Part shown: positions 1 to 11,100 of the stretch, piece after piece | Numbering within the stretch: position 1 is the stretch's first letter | Layout: each line of letters opens with the position of its first letter | Origin: Alligator mississippiensis | Lineage: Eukaryota; Chordata; Crocodylia; Alligatoridae | Direction of reading: 5' to 3' | Assembly: GCF_030867095.1 (NCBI RefSeq) | Contig: NC_081825.1 | Coordinates: 50,892,501-50,956,500 of the forward strand | Length of the DNA stretch: 64,000 nt | Position numbers and translations under genes: made by a program | The notes under the pieces: model-generated | The model's input: only the letters and a program-made list of their open reading frames with translations | Told to the model about the DNA's origin: nothing | Databases searched by the model: none

Positions 1-427
1 TCCTATTATTTTGCTTTCTAACTGCAAAACATAGAGTTCTAAATTCCCTCCCAAGAAGGATGCAAGTGCTTAGCAGCAGCCCCATCTCCGAGGCAGCTAC
101 TTTCACGCCAGCCAATAGAGGGATCTAGTTTATCAGGGCAGGCCACTTTGACATATGTAATCCAGTAGAGGGCAGTATTATACTTAGATACAAAATAGGA
201 CTCTGCTACCTATAGGAGGAATAGGAAAGTTCAAGCAACAACAAGGAAGACTTGTACAACCAGTTATTTTATGATAATAAAGTCAATCTTCTGAATTGTT
301 TGAATCACTCAGATGCAAATGTGGCTAAGGCTTATTTGGAAAAGAAGGTACCCCAAAAGGAACACATGTGGATTGACAATAAAACTGCAGGTTAAGTTTA
401 CTTTTATGGTACCAGAATGAACAAAAT
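1..427. other. No gene seen
   Basis: AT-rich upstream DNA. No coding exon, RNA gene or clear repeat boundary recognised. Confidence 0.5.
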
Positions 428-1153
428 CAGGGGTGGGCAATTATTTGGGCTGGAGAGCCACTTAGGGAGTTTTGGTGAGCTGTTGCAGGCTGGATCAGCA
501 CCACCCCCATTTTCCCCAACTTCTCACCAAAACTCCCTAAGTGGCTTGCTTTGTGCTGGGCAGGGCAGATGGGATGAGGCTGTGGGTGGGTGGGGAGCTG
601 TGTCTGGGAGCAAGATTGGTGGGTGGGGATAGGTCAGAGATCTTGGGGCAGTGACAGCGCAGAGCGGGGGTCCAAGAAAGAGCTGTGATCACTCCTTGCA
701 CACCTTTGCCTGCATAACCAGTGCCCATTGCAGGACATGTGGGCAGTGGATCGTGGCTCTGCCCCAGACCCCTGTGCTGTCACTGCCCCAAGATCCCATC
801 CCATGATCCCAGCCCTGCCCTGTGATTCCACTCCTGGATGCTGTTTCCCGCCTGCGGCCCCATCTCATCCACCTGGCTGGTGCAGGGTGGACAGGCCTGG
901 CCAATAGGGTCGGGTCCAGCAGTGGCAGCAGCTGGAAGGAGCTGATGCTGCCAGGGCTGCTGGGAAGCAAGTCCGGCAGCCTGACCACCCCAACCTCGCT
1001 GTGTGCCTGGGGGTGGCAGGACCAGTCACAGGTGCCATGGCCAGCCTGCTGCCTGTGCTGGGCTGGGCAGGGCCAAGGGACCTGTCATAGACTGGACAAA
1101 ATCTCTGGGCAGGTTACATCTGACCTGTGGGCTATATTTTGCCCACCCTAAAT
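428..1153 (+). mobile_element. Foldback hAT-like element, GC-rich
   Basis: Opens CAGGGGTGGGCAATTATT and closes ..TATTTTGCCCACCC, which are inverted complements. Near the left end is a perfect 22-bp stem (458-479 against 523-544). Further in, about 640-665 (GATCTTGGGGCAGTGACAG) pairs with about 773-796. No clean 8-bp target duplication is left, and the last bases of the right end are degraded, so the right boundary is approximate. No transposase is encoded. Confidence 0.7.
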
Positions 1154-3287
1154 GCTTTACAGATAAATATGGTGATCTCTAGCCTCTACAGCTTTATATA
1201 AAAAGACAAATTAAAGCATAACAAAAAGTGTAGTGCAGATAAAGATCTATTTCAACCACATCATAAGCTAGTTGCAATATGATTTTGTTTTAAATAAAAA
1301 TGAGTATAAATGAGATGAACATGCTATATAGTATAAACAGCCAAAAAACTTCCACTAAAGCTATCCTTTTGGTATTTGGCTTTTGGAGACAAACTATATA
1401 ATAATAAAAACTGTGTGTTACAGATTTAACCTCTGATACATGTGAAGTCACAGTACATATCTTCTAAGATATAACTCCCTCTCAAAAAAGTCAGCCAGTA
1501 AAACAAGATAACACTAGTCTTGACATTCCTGATATTTCTAAGTCAGAAAACAAAGTGGAGAGGAAGGATTCAGGCCTTGTGATGTATCAAAAAAGCAAAG
1601 GAGGGTAAAGAAGCAAAACTTAAAGAAAATCAGTTCTTCATAGGTCATTTTTATTTATTGTTTTAATATCATTCCCAAAAGTGTCAGAAGAGAAAAACAG
1701 TTAAACTGTTTTCAACAACTTGGTAGAAGTGAGATTAAGAAACTGGAAACAGTACTTTAAAGGGGCTAATCTTGAAAAGGAATCCAAGTACTGGTATATA
1801 GCCCTTAAAGCCACATGGCTCCCATGGATTTCAATGGAAAGCTTGATGAGTGGACATGCAACCACCTGTGTACAAGCTTAATTTACACACATGTGCAGTA
1901 TCATCTGAAATTAAGATTCTGAATGTGAGTTTGCAGGATTGGGGCCAAAAGTTGCAGTTTGGAAAGTCAGAAGTCCAAGAGGTGCATTTTCCCCCTCCCT
2001 CGTCTCAAGAAACATCTTGAATATTTTTAAATTAGTCTCAAGAAGTTCTCATAGCAACATTTCTACTCCTTCAAAGAGAATGCAGTGGGGACACTGTTGG
2101 GTAGCAAAGAGGACATTTTGAGAGTCAGAAGAACCACATTTTAATCCTACCAATTATTCTCTAGTAACCTTACATACTCAGACCTTCAGAACCAACTAAA
2201 TTCACCTACTTTTTCTCCTTTTGTCTCATTGCCAGTTCTGGAATAATTACTATAAAATACTGTACTAAATTATGCCTGAATTATACTTTTGACCTTATTA
2301 GTTACAATTCATATAGGCAAAATGCGGACAGATATGAAGCCAGTATGTGAAAGTTGCTATTAAAGACAAATTGCCCTTTTATAAACACAAATTGGTGATG
2401 GGACTACTGAAACTAATAACTTCTGAAGTATGAATTTTAAGAACACATTTTTAATAGATGACAAATGAGGTGTCTGTTCAAAGTACTAAATTTTATAGCT
2501 TCTTATTTTAAGTTTGGATTTCTATAATGGTGAAAGACTGAAGGACTTAATTCAGAGATTACACACACAATAGAAACAACACTATTAGCAGCACACTGCA
2601 GTATTCTTTGGAAATTGCTGGAAACAGCGGTCTTTGAAAAACAGAAAAAGTTAAATCCTGTTCAGGCCCTGCTTGTTTATAGCTGTTGCAGATGTTATCA
2701 CACTAGTTAAAATCAGTATTGCACTCCTGGATAGGAATCATTCACACTTCTCTATCCTGCTGCATCCTTTCTTTCTTATGTCATAAGGAGAAATGAACAG
2801 AAAGAGAACAACTAAGGGGAATGGGGGAAGGTACTAGATGCATTCAGGGAGCAGTGAGAATGAAGAGATAAAATCTAATGAGACCAAGGGGTACAGGAGC
2901 TGGAGCGACGTATAGTGAGGAAAGGTGTTTTAGTCATTTGCAGTAAGATTTTCTTGCACTATGGGAATTTTTTTTTCAGTCAGAATGAGCTCATGAAAGT
3001 GAGTTGCAACCCACAGAACAGTCAACATTCACTGCTAATTTATACCACTCTAGGATATCACTGGATTTCTAGCACTTATAATGTACCACCAAACTCATGG
3101 GAACACAGAAGAAATTCAGGAACTTCATAGAATTACTGTAATGTTTTTGCTTGCTACTGAACAAAGTCTGTAGATTAGAAGTACAGCTTCTCACCATTGT
3201 GGGTTAACAGAAAAATACCTTTTTCTGTTAAAATTGAATACTAATTTAGTTTGTTTATAGGCTTGACAATAGCTCTCCTTTAGAATA
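1154..3287. other. No gene seen
   Basis: AT-rich DNA without a supported coding exon or dated repeat. The short open frames here show no domain or splice context. Confidence 0.5.
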
Positions 3288-3866
3288 CAGGCAGTCGTCA
3301 GACTTAGGACACAATTGATTCCTGAAAACCGTGTCTTAAGTCAAAACGTTGTAACTCAGAACCAATTTTCTCATAAGAAACAATGTTATAAATGGGGGAT
3401 CAGTTCCTGAATCAAGGCCCGATACCCTATTTTCACTAAAAATACCTCAGAATTTTGTACTCGATCAATTATAGATGAGTAATATAGCTACATTAATGTA
3501 TTTATATTGTAAATAGCAATCATATTGATTTGGAAAGACTTCTTTGAGGTGACTTTGCTGGACTTTTTGAAAGGCTCTCGGTTGGACTTTTTGAAGGGTT
3601 TTTGGCTGGAGTCTTCTCAGGAGTCTAGGCTGCAGGTTTTTCTAGAGTCTTGTCTGATTTCTTAAAGGAAGTGTCCAAGGAAGTTTGGACAGATGTTCTC
3701 CAGGGAGATGGGCGACACAGCGACTTGTTCGCTGCCATGGTGTCACATCAGATCAAGCGTTGTAAAGTCGAAACTGATGTCAGAAAGTTGAAACAGGGTG
3801 TCAATTTATAAATGTTGTAAGTGCGAAACGTTGTAACTCAAAACGTTGTAAGTCAAGGACTGTCTG
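3288..3866. mobile_element. Mariner/pogo-like MITE with TA duplication
   Basis: Left end CAGGCAGTCGTCAGACTTAG and right end GTAAGTCAAGGACTGTCTG are imperfect inverted repeats, flanked by TA at 3286-3287 and 3867-3868. Subterminal copies of GTTGTAACTCA and AACGTTGTAA are repeated near both ends. At 579 bp with no open transposase, it is a non-autonomous element. The superfamily is inferred from the TA target and the termini. Confidence 0.75.
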
Positions 3867-4844
3867 TACCTCAGCACCTTACAAACTTTATCTTTACAAA
3901 ACTTCTATCTGGTGGAAAACCATTATCTTCCCCATTATACCCCTGTGGAACTGACGTACAGAGATGCTAGGGCCCAGAGACCTGTAGTTGTTTAAGCATG
4001 TAACTTCCAGTTAAGTCAACAGGATAGTGGTTTTCAACATTTTTAGACTCAAGGCACTGCTTTGAACATTCAATCCTTTTTGACTATGAAAAAATAATGG
4101 AATAATTCTTTTGCTGAAAAAAACTCAGAAAGAACACAACAGTTCTGAATGTTTTTGACACTATGGAGTCCTATTTGAAATCTCTCAGTTTATTTTGTGC
4201 ATTGTGTAGGTGTTTGTACACCTTACAGTACTAATACCAGTATTGTGCAGCACCTCATCCTTAAAAAGATCTTACAACACTCTGCTTGATAATTACAGCA
4301 ATAGTAGCTGGATGCTGGAATATCTCTGAAGATGTAGGCCTCATTTTTTTGCCCAAGATCACACAAAGCCTGAGAAAAAGGAAGCAAATCTAGATCTTGT
4401 GACTGATAGGGTCTTTTAACCACAAGATTAGGCCTCCCTTTGTAAGTGTTATATATTGTGTCAAAAGCAAATTTGATACTAAAAAATTAATTGTACAAAT
4501 GGATACAGCTAAGAACATGCATGGGACAATGTTATCCCAGGGAAAGAGACCACACATTAGTTATGTTGTGGAGGAAGAGTGCTCACCAAAATAAAAAGTA
4601 CAGCTTTATTTTGTTGTCAGCAGTTTTGTTAACAGAGCCTGTATCATTGTTGTTTTGTGCAGCACTAAGCACATTGTATGAAGGGCTGGAAACAAACAAA
4701 CAACAGTATGCATACATTGCAGCCATGCTACAGCTGAGTTCAACTACAAGCCACTGGAATCAGTTCTAAAGAATCCATTCCCTATAGCATTTATTGAGAC
4801 TACACGGATGGCTTCCCAAACTGGCCAGATACAACATTCACAGC
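3867..4844. other. No gene seen
   Basis: AT-rich DNA with only short unsupported frames. No repeat recognised until the dispersed repeat at about 4845. Confidence 0.5.
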
Positions 4845-6010
4845 ATTACATAAGAATTACCTTTTACTGGATCAGACCATAGGTCAAAGGAGAGAAATTA
4901 TTTGGGTTGGAGGGCCACTTAGGGAGTTTTGGTGAGCTGTTGTGGACCCATTCAGCAACCCCCACTGCTGTGCCAGGTTGGCACCCTCACTCCCCCAACC
5001 TGCAACAGCTCACCAGAACTCCCTAAGTGGTAGGTTACTAGACTGGCCTGGGACCCCTGTGGGCAGGGTGCACTCACCCGGGTGGATGAGATGGGACTGT
5101 GGGCAGGCAGGGAGCGGCATCCAGAGTGGGATGGGTGGATAGGGATGGGGCCAGGATGGAAAATTGGTGACAGTGCAGGGCTAGGGCCGGGCACAGGGCC
5201 AAGCCATGATCCACTCCCCACACAATGGATCATGATTGGCCCTGCCCAGGAGGGGGACAGAGCACACACCCATGACCCAGCCCCGACCCCAGCACAGTTG
5301 TGCATGGCTAGCCCCAGTACAGTGTGGCTGTGGAGCGGCACAGCCCAGCAATGTGGGGTAGCCTGATTTGGTCATGATTTATCAGGGCTGCTTTACAGCC
5401 ACATTATACTTTGGCTGTCTGCATGTGCTGTGATGGGGCAGGGGCAGCAGGGGCCAGGTCACGGGTATGCACTCCACCCCACTCTTGGGCTGGGCTGGTC
5501 ATGATCCATTGTGCGGAGAGTATATCTTTGCTCAGGCCCTGGCTCCGTGCTGTCACCATCCTGCAATTTTGGTCCCGGCCCTGCCTACCCATCCTGCCCG
5601 ATTGCTGTTTCCTGCCAGTGGCCCCATCCCATTCCATCCTATCCCATCCCATCCACCTGACCGAGCGCACCCTGCCCATGGGGGTGTATAGAGCTGCCGC
5701 TGCCAAAGTTACAGGAAAGCAGAGTCTGGCTGCTGCGCTACCCCAGCCCTGCTGTGTGCCTAGGGGCAGCAGGACCAGGTGTATATGCCACGGCCTGGGC
5801 TGCACCCCCCTACCCTGTGTCTGGGCCGGACAGGGCCAAGGGACCTGCTTCAGGCCAGATAAAATCCCTTGGCAGGCTGGATCCAGTCCATAGGCCATAT
5901 TTTGCCCACCCCTGCCAGAGGTCCATCTTGCCCAGTATCCTATGTCACACAGCTAGCGATCTACCTGACCAGGAAAGGGGCTCTGGCTGGGAGGATCCCT
6001 GGGGACTTTG
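4845..6010 (+). repeat. Old dispersed repeat split by a hAT insertion
   Basis: ACTGGATCAGACCATAGGT (to 4884) continues after the hAT element as CCATCTTGCCCAGTATCC (from 5923). Joined, these read like a widespread amniote repeat carrying ..GATCAGACCA..GGTCCAT..GCCCAGTATCCT... Its class and its right end beyond about 6010 are not resolved. Confidence 0.55.
4885..5914 (+). mobile_element. Foldback hAT-like element with 8-bp target duplication
   Basis: 1030 bp. Left end CAAAGGAGAGAAATTATTTG aligns base for base with the left end of the 428 element; right end ..TATTTTGCCCACCCCTG. Target duplication ccataggt (4877-4884) and ccagaggt (5915-5922), 7 of 8 matching. The subterminal hairpin is 4915-4942 against 5003-5030 with one mismatch. 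Larger arms (about 5040-5290 and 5450-5690) are inverted copies around a centre near 5370. All open frames here arise from this GC-rich repeat. Confidence 0.85.
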
Positions 6011-6297
6011 TGGCCATTTTCCTATCCATGAGCTGTTCACAAATCTGGGCAGGGTTTCACTGGGCAGTGTCTACTGGCTCCTTGGACTCATTCAGAGGCC
6101 AGTGGGCAGTATCCAGTATGCTCTGCTTTGTGTCCTCCCTTGGTGCACTCTTTTTAAACCTTTGACTTTCATTCCCATTCCTGTTTTCTTCTTTATTTGT
6201 CCTCTGTAATCACTTGGTGTGTACTTAATGGCCCCCCATACTAAGTGGGGCTTTTAGTTTTACTTGGTGGGCACTGGCTCACATTCCCAATGCACAT
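6010..6297. other. No gene seen
   Basis: Unassigned DNA between two repeats; contains a small inverted repeat, CCCCCCATACTAAGTGGGG, near 6231-6250. It may be the rest of an older repeat. Confidence 0.4.
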
Positions 6298-6976
6298 AAA
6301 ATCATAGAAAATTGGTGTTGGAAGGGACCTCAGAAGGTCACATCTAGTCCAACCCCCTGCTCGAAGCAGGACCACCCCCCAACTATATCATCCTAGCTGA
6401 GGCTTTATCTACTCAGGACTTAAAAACCTTTAAGGATGGAGATTCCACAACCTCTCTGGCTAACCTGTTCCAGTGCTTTACCACACACCTAGTGAGAAAT
6501 TTTTTCCTAATATCTAACCTGAACTTCCCTTGCTGCAACTTGAGACCATTGCTCCTTGTCCTGTCATCTGCCACCACTGAGAGCAGTCTAGCTCCATCCT
6601 CTTTGGAACAACCCCCCTTTAAGTAATTGAAGGCCATTATGAAATCCCCTGTCTTTTTTTCTAGACTATATAAAACCCAGTTTTCTCAGCCTCTCCTCAG
6701 AAACCATGTACCCCAGCCCGGCAAGTATTTCTGTTGCATTCTGCTGGACTCTGCAATTTGTCCACATCCTTTTTGTAGCAGGGGGCCCAAAACTGAACAC
6801 AGTACTCCAGGTGGTACACCTCAGTGGTGCCAAATAGAGGGGAATAATCACTGCCCTTGATCTGCTGGCAATGCTGCTACTAATACAGCCCAGTTTGCTG
6901 TTAGCCTTCCTGGCAACAAGGGCACACTGCTCGCTCATATTCAGTTTAATGTCCACTGTAACCCTGAGGTCCTGTT
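6298..6976 (-). mobile_element. CR1-like LINE, 3' fragment
   Basis: On the - strand the frames near 6956-6666 and 6637-6413 carry CR1 ORF2 C-terminal signatures (KLNMSEQCALVARKAN, RSRAVIIPLYLAPLR, [15 protein letters not shown], [17 protein letters not shown]). The element ends at ATCATAGAAAATTGG on the + strand. Frames are broken, and the family differs from the younger CR1 copies in intron 1. Confidence 0.85.
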
Positions 6977-7399
6977 CACATCAAAGAGGCCTATATCACA
7001 CAGTAGCAGAGATCAGATGCTGAAAGGGCGAGCAAACCGGGTATGACCAGGGTTTTTCTTCACACCATTTCTGTCCCACTTGCAGTCTCTAGCACTTAAG
7101 GTCAAGGAAGTGCAGATTCAAGGTCTGTCACTACTGCCCAGGGCAATCCCTGACTGTGGTTTCCTATACAACCAGCTCTCACCGCTCTTCTGTGAAACTG
7201 CTTTGAGTTGCTTTGCTTTTCAGCAACCAGGCAGAACCCACTTCTGAAGGTGTCCTTCCATGTTACTCGTGCTCCTGAACCGTAGCGGCCTGCCTTTCTG
7301 TCACCACTGCTGCCTCATGCTCCTTGACCAGCGTATTCATGGGGCCCTCTGACTTAAGAGTCCCTCATCCCTCTCTCCTGGTGCAGTGGCTCTGTAGTA
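6976..7399. other. No gene seen, upstream of the CpG island
   Basis: Mixed-composition DNA leading into the CpG island. No coding exon or repeat recognised. Confidence 0.45.
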
Positions 7400-7959
7400 C
7401 TGTACAAGAGAACAGGAGCCGGGCCAGCATGCGCAGTCCTCCCTGGGGTGCAAGGCAGCAGAAGGGACAGTTGCTGCCACAGCCTCCCCACAGCTGCCAG
7501 CCCCCAAGTCCCCCCGCGCCCTCAGGCTGGGGGGCACGAGAGAGCCGGGCTCTTCTGCAAAGGGTCCTCAAGGGAAGGCCCTTCATAATCACCCCCGCCC
7601 AGGGGCTCTGGGGAGACCGCTCCGGCCCCGGGGCTTCACCCCGCGCCTCATCACCCGCCGCAGCCGCCTCTTCCTTCCCGCCGCCGCAGCCGCCCGGGGC
7701 GCGGAGGGGAGGCCGGGCCGGGGGCGCTAGCTGGACGCAACAGCGCGGCCGGGGGCGATATCACACCGGTGCCATCACAACCTGGCCCCAGCCCCGGCGG
7801 TGCGGTCCTCGCGGACAGACGGCAGAAGCTCGGTGGCCTCGCACAGGGCTCGGGGAGTGGGAGCAGGAGCCGGAGCTGGAGCCGGAGCTGGAGCGGGCCG
7901 GGCCCGCACCCACGGCCCCTCCTGAGTGGCGGGCGCTACAGCGCGCATGCTCGGCGCCG

Positions 7960-7969
7960 CCGCCATTTT
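7960..7969 (+). promoter_or_regulatory. YY1-type motif
   Basis: CCGCCATTTT followed by GG, within 120 bp of the start codon. It matches the reverse complement of the YY1 core (AAAATGGCGG) and sits where such sites mark CpG-island start sites. Confidence 0.55.
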
Positions 7970-7988
7970 GGTGGGGCCGGGACTTATC

Positions 7989-8009
7989 CGGCGGCGGCGG
8001 CGGCGGCGG
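7989..8009 (+). repeat. (CGG)7 in the probable 5' UTR
   Basis: Seven uninterrupted CGG units 70 bp before the ATG, followed by a loose CTCGG/CTTGG repeat at about 8023-8045. A further GGAGC-type degenerate repeat lies at about 7861-7895. Confidence 0.85.
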
Positions 8010-8079
8010 AGCTCGCGGGGCCCGACTCGGCTCGGCTTGGCTCGGCGGCAGCGGGTGCGGGGCGGTGTCCGCTGCGGAC

Positions 8080-8142
8080 ATGGCCAACATCGCGGTGCAG
8101 AGGATCAAGCGGGAGTTCAAGGAGGTGCTGAAGAGCGAGGAG
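8080..8142 (+). CDS. UBE2K: UBE2K coding exon 1 (residues 1-21)
   Basis: Begins [18 protein letters not shown] and ends SEE at codon 21, phase 0. The donor is GAG|gtcaga, a fairly weak GT site with C at +3, followed within 10 bases by a run of Cs. The exon sits inside the CpG island. It encodes the N-terminal helix of the UBC fold, which contacts E1, and includes Lys14. If the donor were skipped, the frame would run on to a stop near 8352 and give a truncated product. Confidence 0.97.
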
Positions 8143-11100
8143 GTCAGAGCACCCCCCCCCCGGCTCCTTGCGTGCGCCTGCGCGGGGGGCGGCTGCCACT
8201 GCCCCCGGGTCGGCCCGGCCCGGCCCCCTGTCTCTGGGGCCCTCGGGGCTGGGCCGCGCTGGCCCCACCGCTCTCAGCCTGGCCAGGCCCCGGGTTGCCT
8301 TGCCCCCCGGGCCTCAGCCCCTGAGGGCCCCGCTCGGCCCTTCCCGGGGTGACAGTGTCCTGCGTTGCCCGGCTGGGGACGCGTTAGGAAACTTTGGGGA
8401 CCTGGGTAGGAGCCTCCCTGGTGTCCCCACGGGCGGGCGGACCCGGCCCAGGGAGCGCGGAGGAACCCAACCCTGGTCCTGGACGCCGTCCGTCCCCCGC
8501 CTGGGAGGCGCCGGGGTTGACCTGCCTTTGAATTGAGCCTGCTAAGGCTGTGCAGCTCCCAGCAGCCTTTTGAAGGCATCCGAAGGCCCAGTTGTACAGC
8601 CTCCCTGCAGCCCGCCCTTTGATTTCCCTGGGGGAGCTGGCTTGGGGCTACCTAGGAAGCATGTCTGGGTGGGTGGCTACCTGCCACATACTGAAAGGAG
8701 AGTCCCTTCAAGGTTTTGCTTTCTTTGGACCAGCCCTGATGGTGTTAATGAGAAAACACTGTTGAAAAGTTTTAAATACTTTCTCCCTTGCATTAGAGAA
8801 AGGGAAACTGTAGTGTAGGCCACAACGTGTTCAGGTATGAGAGGCACATTCAGGTCTGTGTAGTTTTTCTTATAAAGAGGCTTGGGTCTAGTGAGCAAGT
8901 TTTTCTTCATTCTTGTTAGCATATGCACTGGGCACTCTAGTGCACTGAAAATACGCAAGTCTTCAAGACGCTCATCTCATGTGACCGAATCCTGTGTATT
9001 GGCGTGGCTGTGAGTCTTGCGGAATTTCTGCCTCTGAATTAAGCATGGAAGATGCACGACACATGTCGGTACTGAGCCAAATATGAGTCGTTGTCTACCA
9101 ATCTATACATAATCGCTGCTTACAGGTTACGCATTAGGCTGGCATTTTGAATAAGCGAGTTGTGTAGGTTGTTATGGATGTTTAGAATAGTGACATTGCA
9201 TTCTGATTACTGAGGGATATCTTGGTGTGACTTCTTTTTTGTGTTTTTTTTTTTGGTAAACAGTTCGTGTTCTAGAACATGAAAATGTGAATTGGTGAAT
9301 GGTGGGATGACTTCTGACCAGTCAAAGGAGGCTGGAAAACTTTCTTTTAAACAGCTTTAGGGATTGACAGCCTAAATTTCAGACTAGGTTACCTATCAAG
9401 AAAGAGTAGTTGGGGAAAAAAAATCATGTGAAGAAATATTAATTGTTAAAAACTATAGTCTTTCTTTAAAAAATTCTGATATTTATTTACACTTACTAGA
9501 TTTTATGCTCCGAGTAGCGTGTTAACCTGAAAACTGGCCACCTTAGTCTGTTTTTCCAGAGATACCACAACGTTGGCTTGGCATCCCATTGTGATGTGGA
9601 AATAAACACTGTACATGCAAAATTTGCCAGTCTGGTCTCGGAACATAGGTATATCCTTCAGTTTCTTCTTCAACTGAAGAATTTACAATACGTTGTTGGC
9701 CCAGTTTTCACTTTTAAGTTTAGCAAAAGGAAGATTTGTAAATTACAAAAGCATAACTAGGAAACGCACACAATCCTAAATACCTTCTGTTTCTTTGTCT
9801 AGAAATGTCCTTTGAGTCTGTCTTTAAAATAACCTAATTTGTGTGAAAAGACCTTAAATAATTTTCCCAAACCATGATTTTTGTGCTGCTTGCCTTATTT
9901 AAAGTGTAAGAGCTCACAGCTAACTGAAGGAGTAGGATGTTGAATTTTGAACAAAGACATTCTTTTAATCTAGTTTCCCTTAAGTATTGGAACTAAATAG
10001 ATGTGCCCAAAATGTTTTTTAAACAGTAGGAATAAATGTACTTTCTCTTCTAGCCCTTCCTATACAAGTAACTAAAATGTAGATTGTTAACAAAGCGACC
10101 AAGTTTTAAGATGTTAGTGTAGGCAAGGCATATGTTGCCTTTAACATGCAATATGATGTTAAATAAAGTCTTTGACCCCCCCCCCGCTTGATGTGTGTTA
10201 AAAGTAATGCACTTTGTCTACTCTTTAAAATGCACAAGCATGCTAACTCATATAATACTCTAAATCCTAGTCTAGACAAGGCATCAGTTGCTCAGATTTC
10301 AGCCTATTCTCTTGTGGTGTCATTTCACTAGTTTTTCATCATGTTGGTCTTCAAGGGTAGACTAATTAAGCTTCTAATCTGGAGAGAATATATACATTTT
10401 TTGGATTAAAGCATTTTAAATTGTCTTTAAACACAGGGAAGTAGGGGAACAAAGAGTACAGGCCCTGTTCTCATCTCCTAAATGGGCCTGAGGGGCAACA
10501 CAGGTAGAAGAGCACTTAACACTTTATTTTGCTGTAGGCTGTGGGACCACTGCCACAGGTAACTGAACAGAAGGTAGGGATTCATCTATACAATGATAGC
10601 TTATTGGACGGAGAAATCATGGTGGTTGCTTGATATAGTGGTCCTTGAGAACTGGATTTAGTTCAGCAGGTGTTGAGCATCGTACAATTTTAAAAAAACA
10701 TTTTCAGTGTTATATATGGTATTGTAAAGTTACAAGATATTACCAGAACCAAATTAAATAAAGGCAGCAAAATGAAAACAGATTAAAGTGGGGCTGGAGA
10801 TTAAAAGACTAGTCTTCTGGAGGAGTGGAACTTCCTTACTCAGTGCAAGGGATAGTTACAGGAGCTGGCTTATTGCATTCATGACAGAATTTACTTTCCT
10901 TATTGGTTTCATAGATTTCTAGGGTTGGAGGGACCTGGCAGATCATCGGGTCTGACCCCCTGCTCCAGGCAGGAAAGAGCGCTGGGGTTAAGTAACTCCA
11001 GCCAGATGCCTATTCAATCTCTTCTTGAACACCTTCAAGGTAGGGAAAAGCACCACCTCCCTTGGAAGCCCATTCCATGGTTTCTTTTCACTGAGCTCTT

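Larger units (their letters stand above)
7400..8540 (+). promoter_or_regulatory. CpG island promoter of UBE2K
   Basis: A sharp block of GC- and CpG-rich DNA surrounds exon 1 in an otherwise AT-rich window. It carries NRF1-like cores (GCATGCGCAG at 7428-7437 and GCGCATGC at 7943-7950) and a YY1-type CCGCCATTTT at 7960-7969, the kind of site usually found close to housekeeping start sites. No TATA box is evident. The start site is inferred near 7940-7980, giving a 5' UTR of roughly 100-140 nt. Confidence 0.75.

Noticed and set aside
5404-5898. Opposite-strand open frames of 160-164 codons
   Set aside because: They lie wholly inside the GC-rich foldback hAT element 4885-5914; the openness follows from composition and palindromic structure, with no domain.
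7761-8324. Several long frames over the CpG island on both strands
   Set aside because: Stop codons are rare in this GC-rich DNA. Only the frame through MANIAVQ has support from the UBE2K family and splicing.
8143-8352. Read-through of exon 1 as a coding extension
   Set aside because: The conserved protein continues in exon 2 from codon 22, and the intronic frame is only CpG-island openness. Kept as a possible intron-retention product at most.
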